From the NCBI RefSeq assembly GCF_014269035.2, contig NZ_JABWRP020000032.1, forward strand, positions 1 through 33,832: DNA of 33,832 nucleotides. The letters are read 5' to 3'. The translations under genes were made by a program, and so were the position numbers. The notes under the pieces were generated by a model. The model saw only the letters and a program-made list of their open reading frames with translations. It did no database searches and was not told the DNA's origin. Below, piece by piece: positions 16,429 to 25,151 of this stretch (position 1 is its first letter; each line of letters opens with the position of its first letter). Source of the stretch: Pseudomonas vlassakiae (GTDB lineage Bacteria; Pseudomonadota; Gammaproteobacteria; Pseudomonadales; Pseudomonadaceae).

Positions 16429-17528
16429 GGAGCACTCCAGGCGGGCAGCAGACGACCTTGGTTGTCGAAGCGATAGCGGGCTTGGTCCCAGCCCTGGCCG
16501 AACAGGGCAAGGACCTGGTTGTAATACGCCTGTAGCTCGGCAGGCTGCTCGTGCAACCGCTGGCGCTGGGCTTCAAGCGCAGCGTGGCCATCCGCGACGC
16601 TGGCCAGCAACGGCAACAACGCTGCGGAAAAGCCTACCGGGCCATGCCCGCTCTGTTTGGCCGTGCGAGCGTCGACGCTCTCCGGTGGCAGGCCGCCCTG
16701 GGTAGTGGCGGCGACCATCGGTGCAAAGTGACGCAGCAATTCGTCACGCTGCGGTGCACCGTCGGCCAGCATGCCCAGCCACAGGTACACGCGGATGGCG
16801 TCATAGCTACCGGCGCTGCCGTGCTCAGGGTCTGGCTCGATGCCCGCCGCGGACGTCCACAGCAGCCAGTCCGGGGCAAAACCCTTGGGCGATGCCTGCA
16901 ACCAGAGGCGACGAACGTTGCTGGCCATCTCGCCCCAGAGCGGGTCTACCAGAGCAAAGCGATCAAACAGTTGCGGCGGCAGGTAGCTGGGGTTCAGGCG
17001 CCAGCCGCGGTGGTCGTCGAAGCCATAGTCCGCTGGCAGCAGCATCACGCCCAGGCCCGGCACCTTGCGTACGGTCTGCGCGGCGATGCGCCAGAGCATC
17101 TGCGTGCCCAGCCGAGTGTACGTCGGCTCATTCCACAGCCGCCCCGCTTCGAGCAGGCTGTAGGCGATCCACAGGTCGGCATCGCTGGCATTGTTGCTGT
17201 CCAGCACCTGCCACTGCTGTTGCTTGCCGCGGCCCCAGAGCCAGGCCGGCAAATGCCGGGAAAGGTCGCCTTCGGCCAGGTTGTTGCCGGTCCAGCGCAG
17301 CAGGTTGTCGAAGGCCTGGCGGTCGTTGCCGACCAGGGCGAAGAACAGCGCATAGCTCTGCCCTTCGGAGGTAGTGACCAGGCGCTCGTCACTGCGGTCG
17401 AGCACGCGCCCATCCGCACTCATCAGGTCGGTCTTGAAGCGCTCCCAGGCCGGCCAGGGGCAAGCCGCCGAAGCGCTGGCGACAGCGGGCATGCACAACA
17501 CCAGCAGCAAGGCCAACAGCTGACGCAT
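16416..17528 (-). CDS. bcsZ: Periplasmic endo-beta-1,4-glucanase BcsZ (GH8)
   Basis: 370 residues from the ATG at 17528 (MRQLLALLLVLCMPAVASA, a clear signal peptide), 2 nt after the bcsB stop; the upstream extension to 17582 is rejected. Glycoside hydrolase family 8 hallmarks: E55 in TTSEGQSYALFF, the same number as the catalytic acid of E. coli BcsZ, and D243 in SYDAIRVYLWLGM, the matching catalytic base region, plus ASDADLWIAYSLLEAG at about 114-129. It cuts or trims nascent cellulose in the periplasm and is needed for normal export in other bacteria. The stop lies inside the first codons of bcsC. Confidence 0.95.
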   Translation of the reverse strand: MRQLLALLLVLCMPAVASASAACPWPAWERFKTDLMSADGRVLDRSDERLVTTSEGQSYALFFALVGNDRQAFDNLLRWTGNNLAEGDLSRHLPAWLWGRGKQQQWQVLDSNNASDADLWIAYSLLEAGRLWNEPTYTRLGTQMLWRIAAQTVRKVPGLGVMLLPADYGFDDHRGWRLNPSYLPPQLFDRFALVDPLWGEMASNVRRLWLQASPKGFAPDWLLWTSAAGIEPDPEHGSAGSYDAIRVYLWLGMLADGAPQRDELLRHFAPMVAATTQGGLPPESVDARTAKQSGHGPVGFSAALLPLLASVADGHAALEAQRQRLHEQPAELQAYYNQVLALFGQGWDQARYRFDNQGRLLPAWSAPCSE

Positions 17529-17530
17529 GG

Positions 17531-19813
17531 TCAATCGGCCCCACCCAGGCGACGACGCCCGGCCCAACGCAGCGCTCGCCACAACAGGAAGGCGAACAGC
17601 AGCACGCTGATAACGGCAATCACCGCGATCAGGGTCGGGTAATCAGAGAGGTGGAACCACATCAACAACCACCAGGGCAGCTGGCCTACGTAGTAGTGCT
17701 CGCCGACGAACTGGCTGCTGACACCGCTGCTGCGCACCAGTGCGACGGAGCCTGCCACGGCATCGAGCTTGCCGGAGTCGGCCAGCACTTCGCGCAGCAA
17801 GGCGTAGGCGTCATCGGAGCTGGCCAGCAGGGCAACGACGCTGCGTTGCTCGTGGAACGGCGATTTCAGCCCGGTGATCGCGGCAATCGGCGCCTGCGCA
17901 CTGACTTCGATGCGGCTGTTGGACACCACTGGGGTCGTGTCGAAGCGCCGCATGCCGGGTTGCTCCACCACCCGCCCCTGCACCATCCAGTCGCGCTGGG
18001 CATTGAGCAGCAAGCCCATGTTCGGCTGCTCACGCAGGTCTTCGGGCAGGCTGCCAATCAGCAGCAGGTCGGCATCGGCGTCCGCCGCCTGCTTCCAGTT
18101 GTCGCTCAAGCGCACATTCAAGGCCGGGTAGCCGACCTGCCCGCCGATGCTGCTGATCACGTCAAGCAAGGTGCCGACCTGCATCGCCGTGGGCTTGGCC
18201 GGTACCACGACCAGGGTCTCGGACAGGTCGGCCATGCGGCTGTATGGGAAGCCACTGCGGACGAAGGCACGCAGGTCAGGCATGGCCATGTAGTGGTAGT
18301 AGCCAGACAGGTCGATGGTCGAGTTTTCGTCGATCGCCGCACGCACGTCTACCGGCAGCGAGGTCTGGCAGTGGTCGCGCTGGGCACTGCCCAGGGTGCT
18401 GGCGAAACTGAAGTCGAACCGCAGGCGGTTGCGCGCACCGATCTTCAGGGCCGGTACCAGCGATTGCTCGGTCAGGGCGGTACTGTCGGTAGACAGCACG
18501 TTCAGGCGCATCTCCTCCAGGGTGCTGCTGCGGCGGTCGTTGCCCACCAGCGGCATGCTGGTGATGTACTGGTCGTTGACGCTGATGCTCAGGCGCGACT
18601 CATCGGTGACCGCTGGCGGCGTGTAGCGATACAGGGTCTGCAGCGGAATGCCCTGGTTGCGCCAGACGAACAGGTCTGGCGGCAGGTTCACGTCCAGGGT
18701 GATCGGGCGTGGCTGCAAACCGCTGACCTGCAACTGCTCCGGGTAGTCGAGCAGCTCGGAGAACCGCACCGGGCGGTCGGTACGCGTCCAGTTCGGCGCG
18801 TCGTAAGGCTTGCGTGGCTGCAGTGCGGTCATCTGTTCGACCTTGACCCGCGAGCCGCGGAACAGGTCGCTGCCGACGGCCAGCGCCGAAGCGGCCTTGA
18901 CCAGGTCATCGTCATTGCGGCCCAGCACCAGCAGCAGCTTGCTCCAGCGGTCGCTCGGGTGATCGATCAGCTGCACCACCGGGCCATCGACCGCCGGGTA
19001 CTTTTCCAGGTCGGCAAGGAACGCCGGGCGTCGGTCGTTGGTGGCAAAGACAATGACCGGCTGCGGTTTGTCGCCACTGGCCGGCAGGCTGTTGAACGAC
19101 ACCGGGAAGGTCGCCTTGCGCCAGCCGGCCTTGCTGCCAAAGTACGAGGCCAGGATGGCAGCGGCGCGCTGCTCGCCCAGGCTTGGGGTGTCGGCAAACA
19201 CCACCGGCAACTCGACCTTGTTGGTATCGCGCGCATCGAAGAACGGCAGCGGGAAGTACGCCAGGTCATTTTCCAGCGCCAGCGCCTGCTCGTGCAGCTG
19301 CACCTGGCTCTTGCGGTTGACGTTCAGCCACAGGCCGCTGTGCGCCGGGTCTTCACAGATATCGGTGTAGTGCCCGACGAACTCCAGGCGCACCCGGTTG
19401 AAGTCGCTGATCAGTTTCGGGTCCAGCTGCAGTTGACGACGCACGCGCTGGCCGAGCTGGTCCTTCTCGATCGGCAACACCCCCATCAGCTCGTCGTTGA
19501 GGTAGACACGCAAATGCGACAGGTTCGGCAGCAGGGCTGGCGACGGGGTGTAGTCCAGTTGCAGCACCGCATGGGTGGCCAGGCGATCCCGGCGCAGGCC
19601 GAACTCGATGTTCTCGCTGTTGCGAACGCCCAACATCAGGCTGTCGGCCGGCCGGCCCAGTTGCTCGAAGGTCTGGGTAACGGGCCAGTTGGGCACCGAT
19701 GGCTCGGCCGGTATGGCAAGGGGGGCTACAGCGGCGACAGCAGCGTTCTGCAACAGCGAGGCAAGCAGCGCCATCGCCAAGCCCCAGGTGCGTGCGGGAT
19801 AACGAGTCATCAT
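17531..19813 (-). CDS. bcsB: Cellulose synthase regulatory subunit BcsB
   Basis: 760 residues, similar to other BcsB proteins. Signal peptide MMTRYPARTWGLAMALLASLLQ; a second ATG codon follows directly and is equally possible. A large periplasmic part has two carbohydrate-binding/flavodoxin-like repeats (LGVRNSENIEFGLRRDRLAT, PDLFVWRNQGIPLQTLYRYT). A single C-terminal membrane helix (PTLIAVIAVISVLLFAFLLW, about 728-748) and a basic tail dock with BcsA. It guides the glucan chain through the periplasm and is required for BcsA activity. The start overlaps the bcsA stop (ATGATG at 19810-19813); two nucleotides separate its stop from bcsZ. Confidence 0.95.
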   Translation of the reverse strand: MMTRYPARTWGLAMALLASLLQNAAVAAVAPLAIPAEPSVPNWPVTQTFEQLGRPADSLMLGVRNSENIEFGLRRDRLATHAVLQLDYTPSPALLPNLSHLRVYLNDELMGVLPIEKDQLGQRVRRQLQLDPKLISDFNRVRLEFVGHYTDICEDPAHSGLWLNVNRKSQVQLHEQALALENDLAYFPLPFFDARDTNKVELPVVFADTPSLGEQRAAAILASYFGSKAGWRKATFPVSFNSLPASGDKPQPVIVFATNDRRPAFLADLEKYPAVDGPVVQLIDHPSDRWSKLLLVLGRNDDDLVKAASALAVGSDLFRGSRVKVEQMTALQPRKPYDAPNWTRTDRPVRFSELLDYPEQLQVSGLQPRPITLDVNLPPDLFVWRNQGIPLQTLYRYTPPAVTDESRLSISVNDQYITSMPLVGNDRRSSTLEEMRLNVLSTDSTALTEQSLVPALKIGARNRLRFDFSFASTLGSAQRDHCQTSLPVDVRAAIDENSTIDLSGYYHYMAMPDLRAFVRSGFPYSRMADLSETLVVVPAKPTAMQVGTLLDVISSIGGQVGYPALNVRLSDNWKQAADADADLLLIGSLPEDLREQPNMGLLLNAQRDWMVQGRVVEQPGMRRFDTTPVVSNSRIEVSAQAPIAAITGLKSPFHEQRSVVALLASSDDAYALLREVLADSGKLDAVAGSVALVRSSGVSSQFVGEHYYVGQLPWWLLMWFHLSDYPTLIAVIAVISVLLFAFLLWRALRWAGRRRLGGAD

Positions 19814-22419
19814 GCGTCTCGGTCAGCAAGGTTCGTGGAAGGAAGTGGTCGGGGTGTATGCGGCAGGTAGCTGGCCAGCCAGCGCAGCAGCTCATACAAG
19901 GGCAACAGCCACCCGCGCAGCCAGATGGGGGTGTGCTCGATCATGCGCAGGTAGCCAACGCCACCCAGCTTGAGCACGTCCATCAGGCTGCGCAGTGGGC
20001 GGTCGACTTCATGCTTGTCCTGATAACCCAGCCAGGCATCGGCCCGCGCGAAGGTGCAGTGCACCAGGTCGATGCGCTGTTGCAGGTTGAGGCCCTCGAA
20101 GGTCAGACCCACATGCCGGCCGACGATACGGGTAACCCGGGCGTTGAACGCAAACTCACGCTGCCCGCGGCTCAGCAGCAAGCGCACACGCGCCCCTGAG
20201 GCAGGCTTCACGCCGTCACCCAGTTGCAGGCCGATCCCCCCATCGGAATAGTCGACCAGCGTGCAGGGGAAAGCGTGGCCACTCTCCAGCTGCAGTGCGG
20301 CTGGCAGGTGCATCTGCACGCGGTGCGCACGGCGCACCTGGCGCACTTCGGCGGCCACTGCGCAGGCGGCGCCGAGGATCAGCAGGTTGTAGGTCACCCA
20401 CAACGAACTGACGATCACCGTGCCGATTTCCGCAGCCGGGCCGGTGAACAGGCGCCAGACAGCAAAACCCAGGCCGGCCACATTGAGGCCGGCGAGGAAC
20501 AGGTAGGGCTGGGCGATGCGCCAGTCGAACTGGCCCTCCTCCATCAGGCCACCTTTGGCGGTGACGTTGAACTTGCCCTTCTTCGGCGCAAACAACGCGA
20601 CCGTGGTCGGACGGGCGATGTACCAGGCCAGCACGGTCTCGTAGACCTCGCCCCAGAACGTCTGCCGGTACTTGCCCTGCATGCGCGAGTTGGTGAGGCT
20701 GGCATGAATCATGTGTGGCAGCACGTACAGCAGGATCATCACGGCAGGCGCGTAGATGATGTAGGCGTGCAGCAGCAGGAACGCCAGCGGCGCGGTGAGG
20801 AAGATCAACCGCGGCAGGCCGGCAAGGAAGTGCAGCATGGCGTTGGCGTAGCAGATCCGCTGGAACAGGCTCAGACCGCGGCCCAACAGCGGGTTGTCGG
20901 TGCGGAAGATCTGCACCATGCCGCGCGCCCAGCGGATGCGCTGGCCAATGTGCGCCGACAGGCTCTCGGTTGCCAGGCCGGCAGCCTGGGGAATGCCCAG
21001 GTAGGCCGAGGTCCAGCCCTGGCGGTGCAGGCGCAACGCGGTATGGGCATCTTCGGTGACCGTTTCCACGGCAAAGCCACCAATGTCTTCTATCGCGGTG
21101 CGCCGCAGCACGGCACAGGAGCCGCAGAAGAAGGCGGCGTTCCACATGTCGTTGCCGTCCTGGATCAGCCCGTAGAACAGCTCGCCTTCGTTGGGGCGGC
21201 GGCGGAACGAGCCCAGGTTGCGCTCGAACGGGTCGGGCGAGAAGAAGTGGTGAGGCGTCTGCACCAGCGCCAGCTTCGGGTCCTTGAGGAACCAGCCGAC
21301 GGTCATTTGCAGGAAGGAACGCACCGGCACGTGGTCGCAGTCGAAGATGGCAACCAGCTCGCCGTGGGTGACCCCCAGCGCATGGTTGAGGTTACCGGCC
21401 TTGGCGTGATGGTTGTTCGGCCGCACGATGTAGCCCACGCCGACCTCGTCGGCGAAGGCGCGGAACTCCGCACGCTTGCCATCGTCGAGGATGTAGATGT
21501 GCAGGCACTCGCGTGGCCAGTCCAGGCCCAGGGCAGCGAGGACGGTGGTTCGTACCACCGAAAGGTCCTCGTTGTAGGTAGGGATGAACAAATCGACCTT
21601 GGGCCAATGGGCCGGGTCTTCGGGCAGGTTCACCGGCTTACGTTCCAATGGCCAGCAGGTCTGGATGTAACCGAGGATCAACACGAACCAGGAGTAGGTT
21701 TCTGCTGCCAGCAAGATCACCCCGCAGACCAGGTCGAGCGTGTCGTTCCAGTTCAAGGTCGAGGTGTAGCGCCACCACAGGTAACGGCAAGAAATGATCG
21801 TCGACAGCACGATCAGCATCAAGGTCGGGAAGCGGCCCGGCATGTAGCGCACCAGCATGGCGATGCCCCACAGCAGGAAGATGAACACCAGCTGCGCCAG
21901 GTAACCGAACGGCTCGGTCACGCACAGCACGGCCAGCAACACGGCGAACGAGGTGAGCACGGTATAGAACAGCCGCCGGCCGAACACGCTCAGACCCTTC
22001 AGACGCTGTGCGGCACCTTGCTGCAAGTCGCTGTCGCGAAAACGCGCCGGCACCTGGCCCATGGCTTCGGCCACCCGCGCACGGCAGCTGCGCAGCACCT
22101 TGGATAGGCCGCGCAGGTAGCCGCTTGCCAACGACAAGGCACGCAGCGGCCGGGCAGGTTTGCGCGGCGGTGGCACCCGCCGCAGCAGTAGCCAGCCGCA
22201 CTGGATCAGCAGCCGCAGCGGGTCGCCCAAGGTCGGCCGCTTGCCGACAAACTGCGGGAACAGGCGCTGACGCTCAGCCAGCAGTGCCTGCCAGGCAGGT
22301 GATTCGAGCCGTAGCAGCAGGAACGCCAGCCACACCCCGAGGGTGAACAACAGCGCAACACCCCGTTGTGCGCCGCGCGCGGTGAAATGGGCGTAGGCCG
22401 AGAGCGGGGTCACGTTCAC
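19810..22419 (-). CDS. bcsA: Cellulose synthase catalytic subunit BcsA with PilZ domain
   Basis: 869 residues from a GTG at 22419, chosen because GTGA overlaps the bcsQ stop; the 20-codon extension beyond it lies inside bcsQ. A family GT2 core shows UDP-Glc and catalytic motifs in order: DDG 312-314, DCD 360-362, FFCGSC about 430-435, TED 455-457 and QRIRW 493-497. Membrane helices flank it (about 150-250 and 525-690). The PilZ domain has RRAHR (696-700) and D723-x-S725-x-x-G728, the residues that bind c-di-GMP and release the gating loop. It polymerises glucose from UDP-glucose and threads the chain across the inner membrane. All catalytic and c-di-GMP residues are present, so the enzyme should be active. 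Confidence 0.97.
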   Translation of the reverse strand: MNVTPLSAYAHFTARGAQRGVALLFTLGVWLAFLLLRLESPAWQALLAERQRLFPQFVGKRPTLGDPLRLLIQCGWLLLRRVPPPRKPARPLRALSLASGYLRGLSKVLRSCRARVAEAMGQVPARFRDSDLQQGAAQRLKGLSVFGRRLFYTVLTSFAVLLAVLCVTEPFGYLAQLVFIFLLWGIAMLVRYMPGRFPTLMLIVLSTIISCRYLWWRYTSTLNWNDTLDLVCGVILLAAETYSWFVLILGYIQTCWPLERKPVNLPEDPAHWPKVDLFIPTYNEDLSVVRTTVLAALGLDWPRECLHIYILDDGKRAEFRAFADEVGVGYIVRPNNHHAKAGNLNHALGVTHGELVAIFDCDHVPVRSFLQMTVGWFLKDPKLALVQTPHHFFSPDPFERNLGSFRRRPNEGELFYGLIQDGNDMWNAAFFCGSCAVLRRTAIEDIGGFAVETVTEDAHTALRLHRQGWTSAYLGIPQAAGLATESLSAHIGQRIRWARGMVQIFRTDNPLLGRGLSLFQRICYANAMLHFLAGLPRLIFLTAPLAFLLLHAYIIYAPAVMILLYVLPHMIHASLTNSRMQGKYRQTFWGEVYETVLAWYIARPTTVALFAPKKGKFNVTAKGGLMEEGQFDWRIAQPYLFLAGLNVAGLGFAVWRLFTGPAAEIGTVIVSSLWVTYNLLILGAACAVAAEVRQVRRAHRVQMHLPAALQLESGHAFPCTLVDYSDGGIGLQLGDGVKPASGARVRLLLSRGQREFAFNARVTRIVGRHVGLTFEGLNLQQRIDLVHCTFARADAWLGYQDKHEVDRPLRSLMDVLKLGGVGYLRMIEHTPIWLRGWLLPLYELLRWLASYLPHTPRPLPSTNLADRDA

Positions 22420-23132
22420 GCTTCGCGCCTCGCCAGGCAACGCACCGCCAGGCTTTGCACATCCCGGGATGCCAGGCAATGCGGCGCATAGTGGCCGACC
22501 GGCGCCTTGCAGGCAAATGCCTCGACGAACGCTTCGTCACGGTGCACCAGTTGCATGGGCAGGCGCTTGCGGAACAGGTCACGCCACACCATCAGCACAT
22601 CGCTCTGCAGGCTGCTGGCCGGGTCGAAACGGTTGACCAGCAGCATGTCATAACGCTCGACCTGCTGGCGCCCCAGCAGGATGTGGCTGGTCATTTCAGC
22701 CTCAGCCACCAGGACCCGCATGTCGGTGACGAAACCCTGCGTGGCCCTGGCCGCTACCGGGTGAGCAAGATCGAACAACAGCCAGTCGAAATGCTTGGCC
22801 AGTTCAGCTTGCCGCGCGCGCCACACTTCAGGCTGCTGATACCCCTTCAGCTCGCCGAGCCGGTGCGCATCCACTTCACCAAAAGGCATCACGCACAAGC
22901 CGTCGAGAACCTCATACAGAGGCTCGTCGTAGGGCCGCCCCTGCAGCTCGGCACAGGCCCAGCCGTCGCGCTGTTCGAGCGCCAGGTTGAAGTGCAGGCC
23001 GAGCAGGTTGTCCGGGCTCATGTCGACCAGCAACACGCGCTCACCCAGTTCACGCAAGGCATAACCCAGCGCCGCCAGCAGCGCGGTACGGCCCAAGCCA
23101 CCCCGCAGCCCATGCAAGGCCAGGCTGATCAT
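22416..23132 (-). CDS. bcsQ: MinD/ParA-like ATPase BcsQ (YhjQ)
   Basis: 238 residues, a SIMIBI-class fold with a deviant phosphate loop RGGLGRT (residues 10-16) where canonical MinD has KGGxGK(T/S). The signature lysine is Arg and the second Lys is also Arg. As I recall, E. coli BcsQ is similarly altered (RGGVGTT), so this is a family trait. Later motifs VLLVDMSPDNLLGLHFN (Walker A') and FDWLLFDLAHPVAARA (Walker B) are clear. BcsQ with BcsR stabilises and positions the synthase complex, at the pole in E. coli. The frame is intact, unlike the nonsense allele of laboratory E. coli K-12. Start overlaps the bcsR stop by 4 nt. Confidence 0.93.
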   Translation of the reverse strand: MISLALHGLRGGLGRTALLAALGYALRELGERVLLVDMSPDNLLGLHFNLALEQRDGWACAELQGRPYDEPLYEVLDGLCVMPFGEVDAHRLGELKGYQQPEVWRARQAELAKHFDWLLFDLAHPVAARATQGFVTDMRVLVAEAEMTSHILLGRQQVERYDMLLVNRFDPASSLQSDVLMVWRDLFRKRLPMQLVHRDEAFVEAFACKAPVGHYAPHCLASRDVQSLAVRCLARREA

Positions 23133-23347
23133 GACTGCACGGCCTTGGACTGCTCGGTCCGCGCCAAGGTAGCCTCCTGCAGGCGAGCCATGCAGCTTTC
23201 GCCCAGCAGCGGCCAGCGCTGCAACGCCTGCTGCACACCCACCATCATGGAAATGTCCTGATAGCTCAAGGCAGGCATGGCCAGATACCGACGCAACTGG
23301 GCGATATCGTCACTGCGGTCGGATGGGTCAGCGTTGCCAGCCTTCAT
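23129..23347 (-). CDS. bcsR: Small cellulose-synthase accessory protein BcsR (YhjR)
   Basis: 72 residues from the ATG at 23347 (MKAGNADPSDRSDDIAQLRR), which overlaps the bcsG stop by ATGA; a longer start nine codons upstream is less likely. The segment DDIAQLRRYLAMPALSYQDIS is the conserved core of BcsR. Soluble, with no signal or membrane helix. In enterobacteria BcsR and BcsQ form a tight complex that binds the synthase and regulates its assembly; the position directly before bcsQ supports the same role. Confidence 0.87.
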   Translation of the reverse strand: MKAGNADPSDRSDDIAQLRRYLAMPALSYQDISMMVGVQQALQRWPLLGESCMARLQEATLARTEQSKAVQS

Positions 23348-24972
23348 GGGCTCTCCTTCGGAACAGGCTGCCAATCCGGCTGGCCTTGCAGGCGCATATA
23401 GGTTCGGCCCTGGTAGTCCAGCACCTGGGCACCAGAGGTTTCCGAGACACGCTCGGTGGTCGGCAGGTCGGTCAGCAGGCTCGGCAGGTCGAGCGTCTGC
23501 CCCGCGCCGAGGCCGGCATACACACGGGAGACCAGCTCGGACAGCGCCAGGAAGCTGGTGGGCGCGGTAACGCGCAGCGGCTCGCTGCGTGCCGGCTGGC
23601 CCATGCCGATGAACTTGAGGCCGACCGGCACATGGGTGATCGATGGCGTCGGGATCTCACGCATGCCCGACAGCTGCATGCGATCACCGTGCAAGGCCGC
23701 GCCGTGTTCGGGAACGATGGCCACCACCACGCGACGGCCGCTGCCTTCGAGCTCGTCGAGGAACTTGCCCAGGTCACCAAACAGGCGGTTGGCCCGTGTG
23801 GCGTAATCGGCCGGGCGCGTGCCGCCGTCGGCGGTCACCATGCGGTTGCCGTCATGCAGGCTGATGGTGTTGTAGAACAACGAGACATGGTCGGCACCGG
23901 AGCTCTTGCGCTTGCCCCACCAGCCGTGCAGCACGTCCAGGTCGCCGGCGATCGGCGAGCCGTCGAAGCTGACCAGTGCCCGCGGGAAGTCGCTGACGCC
24001 GAAGCTCGGCTGCGGCATGTGTTGGGTGGTGATGTCGCCGATGAAGTTGTCGAAGCGGCCACTGTGGTTGAGCAGCGTCTGGCTCTGGAAGCCAAGTTTG
24101 GCCAGGTTCTGGAACAGCAGGCACTGTTCCGGCGCCTGCTGGTAAAGGCCTGCATGGGACGACTGGCCGCAGCTGGCGCGCAGCATGCGGATCGCTGCCG
24201 GGCCGCTGTAGGAGGTCGCCGAGTTGAACTGGTCGAAGACCACGTCCAGGCGCGAGAACAAGGCATTGTCATGCATGCCCACGGCCGAAAGGTCGTCCCA
24301 GGCCAGGGAGCACACGTTGATCACCAGCAGGTCGAAGGTCTGCTCGTCCGGCTTCGCGACAGGGAATGCAGTCACCCGCTGCCGCTCACTGGCAAAGAAG
24401 CGCTCCAGCCAGGCATTCAGGGTCGCCGTGTCGGCCACGGCCGCAGCCGGTGCCGCAGCGCCCGTGCCAGCCGTGGCGGCTGCACCGCTGACGACAGGCT
24501 GGCCGCCACCGATGCTCACTGCCGGTAAGCCGCCGACCGCCAGCCATGCCAGGCCGGCCAGGCTCAAGGTGCTCAGGCGCAGCCAATGCCGCAGGAACAG
24601 GTAGCCCACCAGTAGCAGCACCAGGGCGCCCATCAAGTTCCAGTTGATGAACCTGGCCATGAGCTCCAGCAGGTAATCCCAGGAGAAATCGAGCACCCCC
24701 GGCTGCGCCAGCAAGCGCCGGAACGGTGGTAGCCAGGTGTCGTGATAGAACAGCGCGATGCCCACTGGTACGGCCACGACCTGGCGCCCGACGCGCAGCC
24801 AGCGCTTTGCCAACGGTATCAGCAGAAATGCCGCGAACAGCAGATTGGGCAGCGCCTGGAAGTCCAGCATGCCAACCGCGACCAACAGGAACTTGGCCAG
24901 GAAATAGAGGTTCCAGGCACCCAGACCGTGCCAACGGGCCGGCACCTGCGTGGAAAATGTAGCGCTGGTCAT
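23344..24972 (-). CDS. bcsG: Cellulose phosphoethanolamine transferase BcsG
   Basis: 542 residues. Four or so membrane helices fill the first 150 residues, then a Gly/Ala-rich linker (about 153-182), then a periplasmic alkaline-phosphatase-superfamily domain. Expected active-site residues: Zn ligand C221 in VINVCSLAWDD, nucleophile S256 in TSYSGPAAIRMLR, and E422-H423 in IVPEHGAALHG. Their spacing matches E. coli BcsG (C243, S278, E442, H443, from memory). It transfers phosphoethanolamine from lipid to cellulose on the outer face of the inner membrane. Start and stop overlap bcsF and bcsR by 4 nt. The full set suggests the strain makes pEtN-modified cellulose. Confidence 0.93.
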   Translation of the reverse strand: MTSATFSTQVPARWHGLGAWNLYFLAKFLLVAVGMLDFQALPNLLFAAFLLIPLAKRWLRVGRQVVAVPVGIALFYHDTWLPPFRRLLAQPGVLDFSWDYLLELMARFINWNLMGALVLLLVGYLFLRHWLRLSTLSLAGLAWLAVGGLPAVSIGGGQPVVSGAAATAGTGAAAPAAAVADTATLNAWLERFFASERQRVTAFPVAKPDEQTFDLLVINVCSLAWDDLSAVGMHDNALFSRLDVVFDQFNSATSYSGPAAIRMLRASCGQSSHAGLYQQAPEQCLLFQNLAKLGFQSQTLLNHSGRFDNFIGDITTQHMPQPSFGVSDFPRALVSFDGSPIAGDLDVLHGWWGKRKSSGADHVSLFYNTISLHDGNRMVTADGGTRPADYATRANRLFGDLGKFLDELEGSGRRVVVAIVPEHGAALHGDRMQLSGMREIPTPSITHVPVGLKFIGMGQPARSEPLRVTAPTSFLALSELVSRVYAGLGAGQTLDLPSLLTDLPTTERVSETSGAQVLDYQGRTYMRLQGQPDWQPVPKESP

Positions 24973-25151
24973 CGTTCAGAGTCCTGACGCACCACACGGC
25001 GGCGTACACCCACCGGCTTCAGGTAACGGGGTCGCAAGAGGCGGTTCAGCCAGCCCTGCACGGTGCCACGCACACTCACCACGAACAGGACCAGAATCAA
25101 GGTAGCCAGCACACTGAGGCCGGCTACCTGCAGCAATTGCACGAAGTTCAT
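24969..25151 (-). CDS. bcsF: Small membrane protein BcsF
   Basis: 60 residues, one membrane helix (about 8-28, LQVAGLSVLATLILVLFVVS) followed by a short arginine-rich cytoplasmic tail (RPRYLKPVGVRRRVVRQ). This matches the size and layout of E. coli BcsF (about 63 residues). The family recruits BcsE to the membrane and works with BcsG in phosphoethanolamine addition. It overlaps both bcsE and bcsG by ATGA. Identification rests on size, shape and its place in the operon. Confidence 0.85.
   Translation of the reverse strand: MNFVQLLQVAGLSVLATLILVLFVVSVRGTVQGWLNRLLRPRYLKPVGVRRRVVRQDSER

Noticed and set aside
17651..19870. 739-codon plus-strand frame opposite bcsB
   Set aside because: Shadow of bcsB in a GC-rich genome; no recognisable motifs.
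22420..22479. Longer N-terminus for BcsA
   Set aside because: The extra 20 codons lie within bcsQ and look unlike a protein start; the GTG with a GTGA overlap fits the operon's pattern and the family length.
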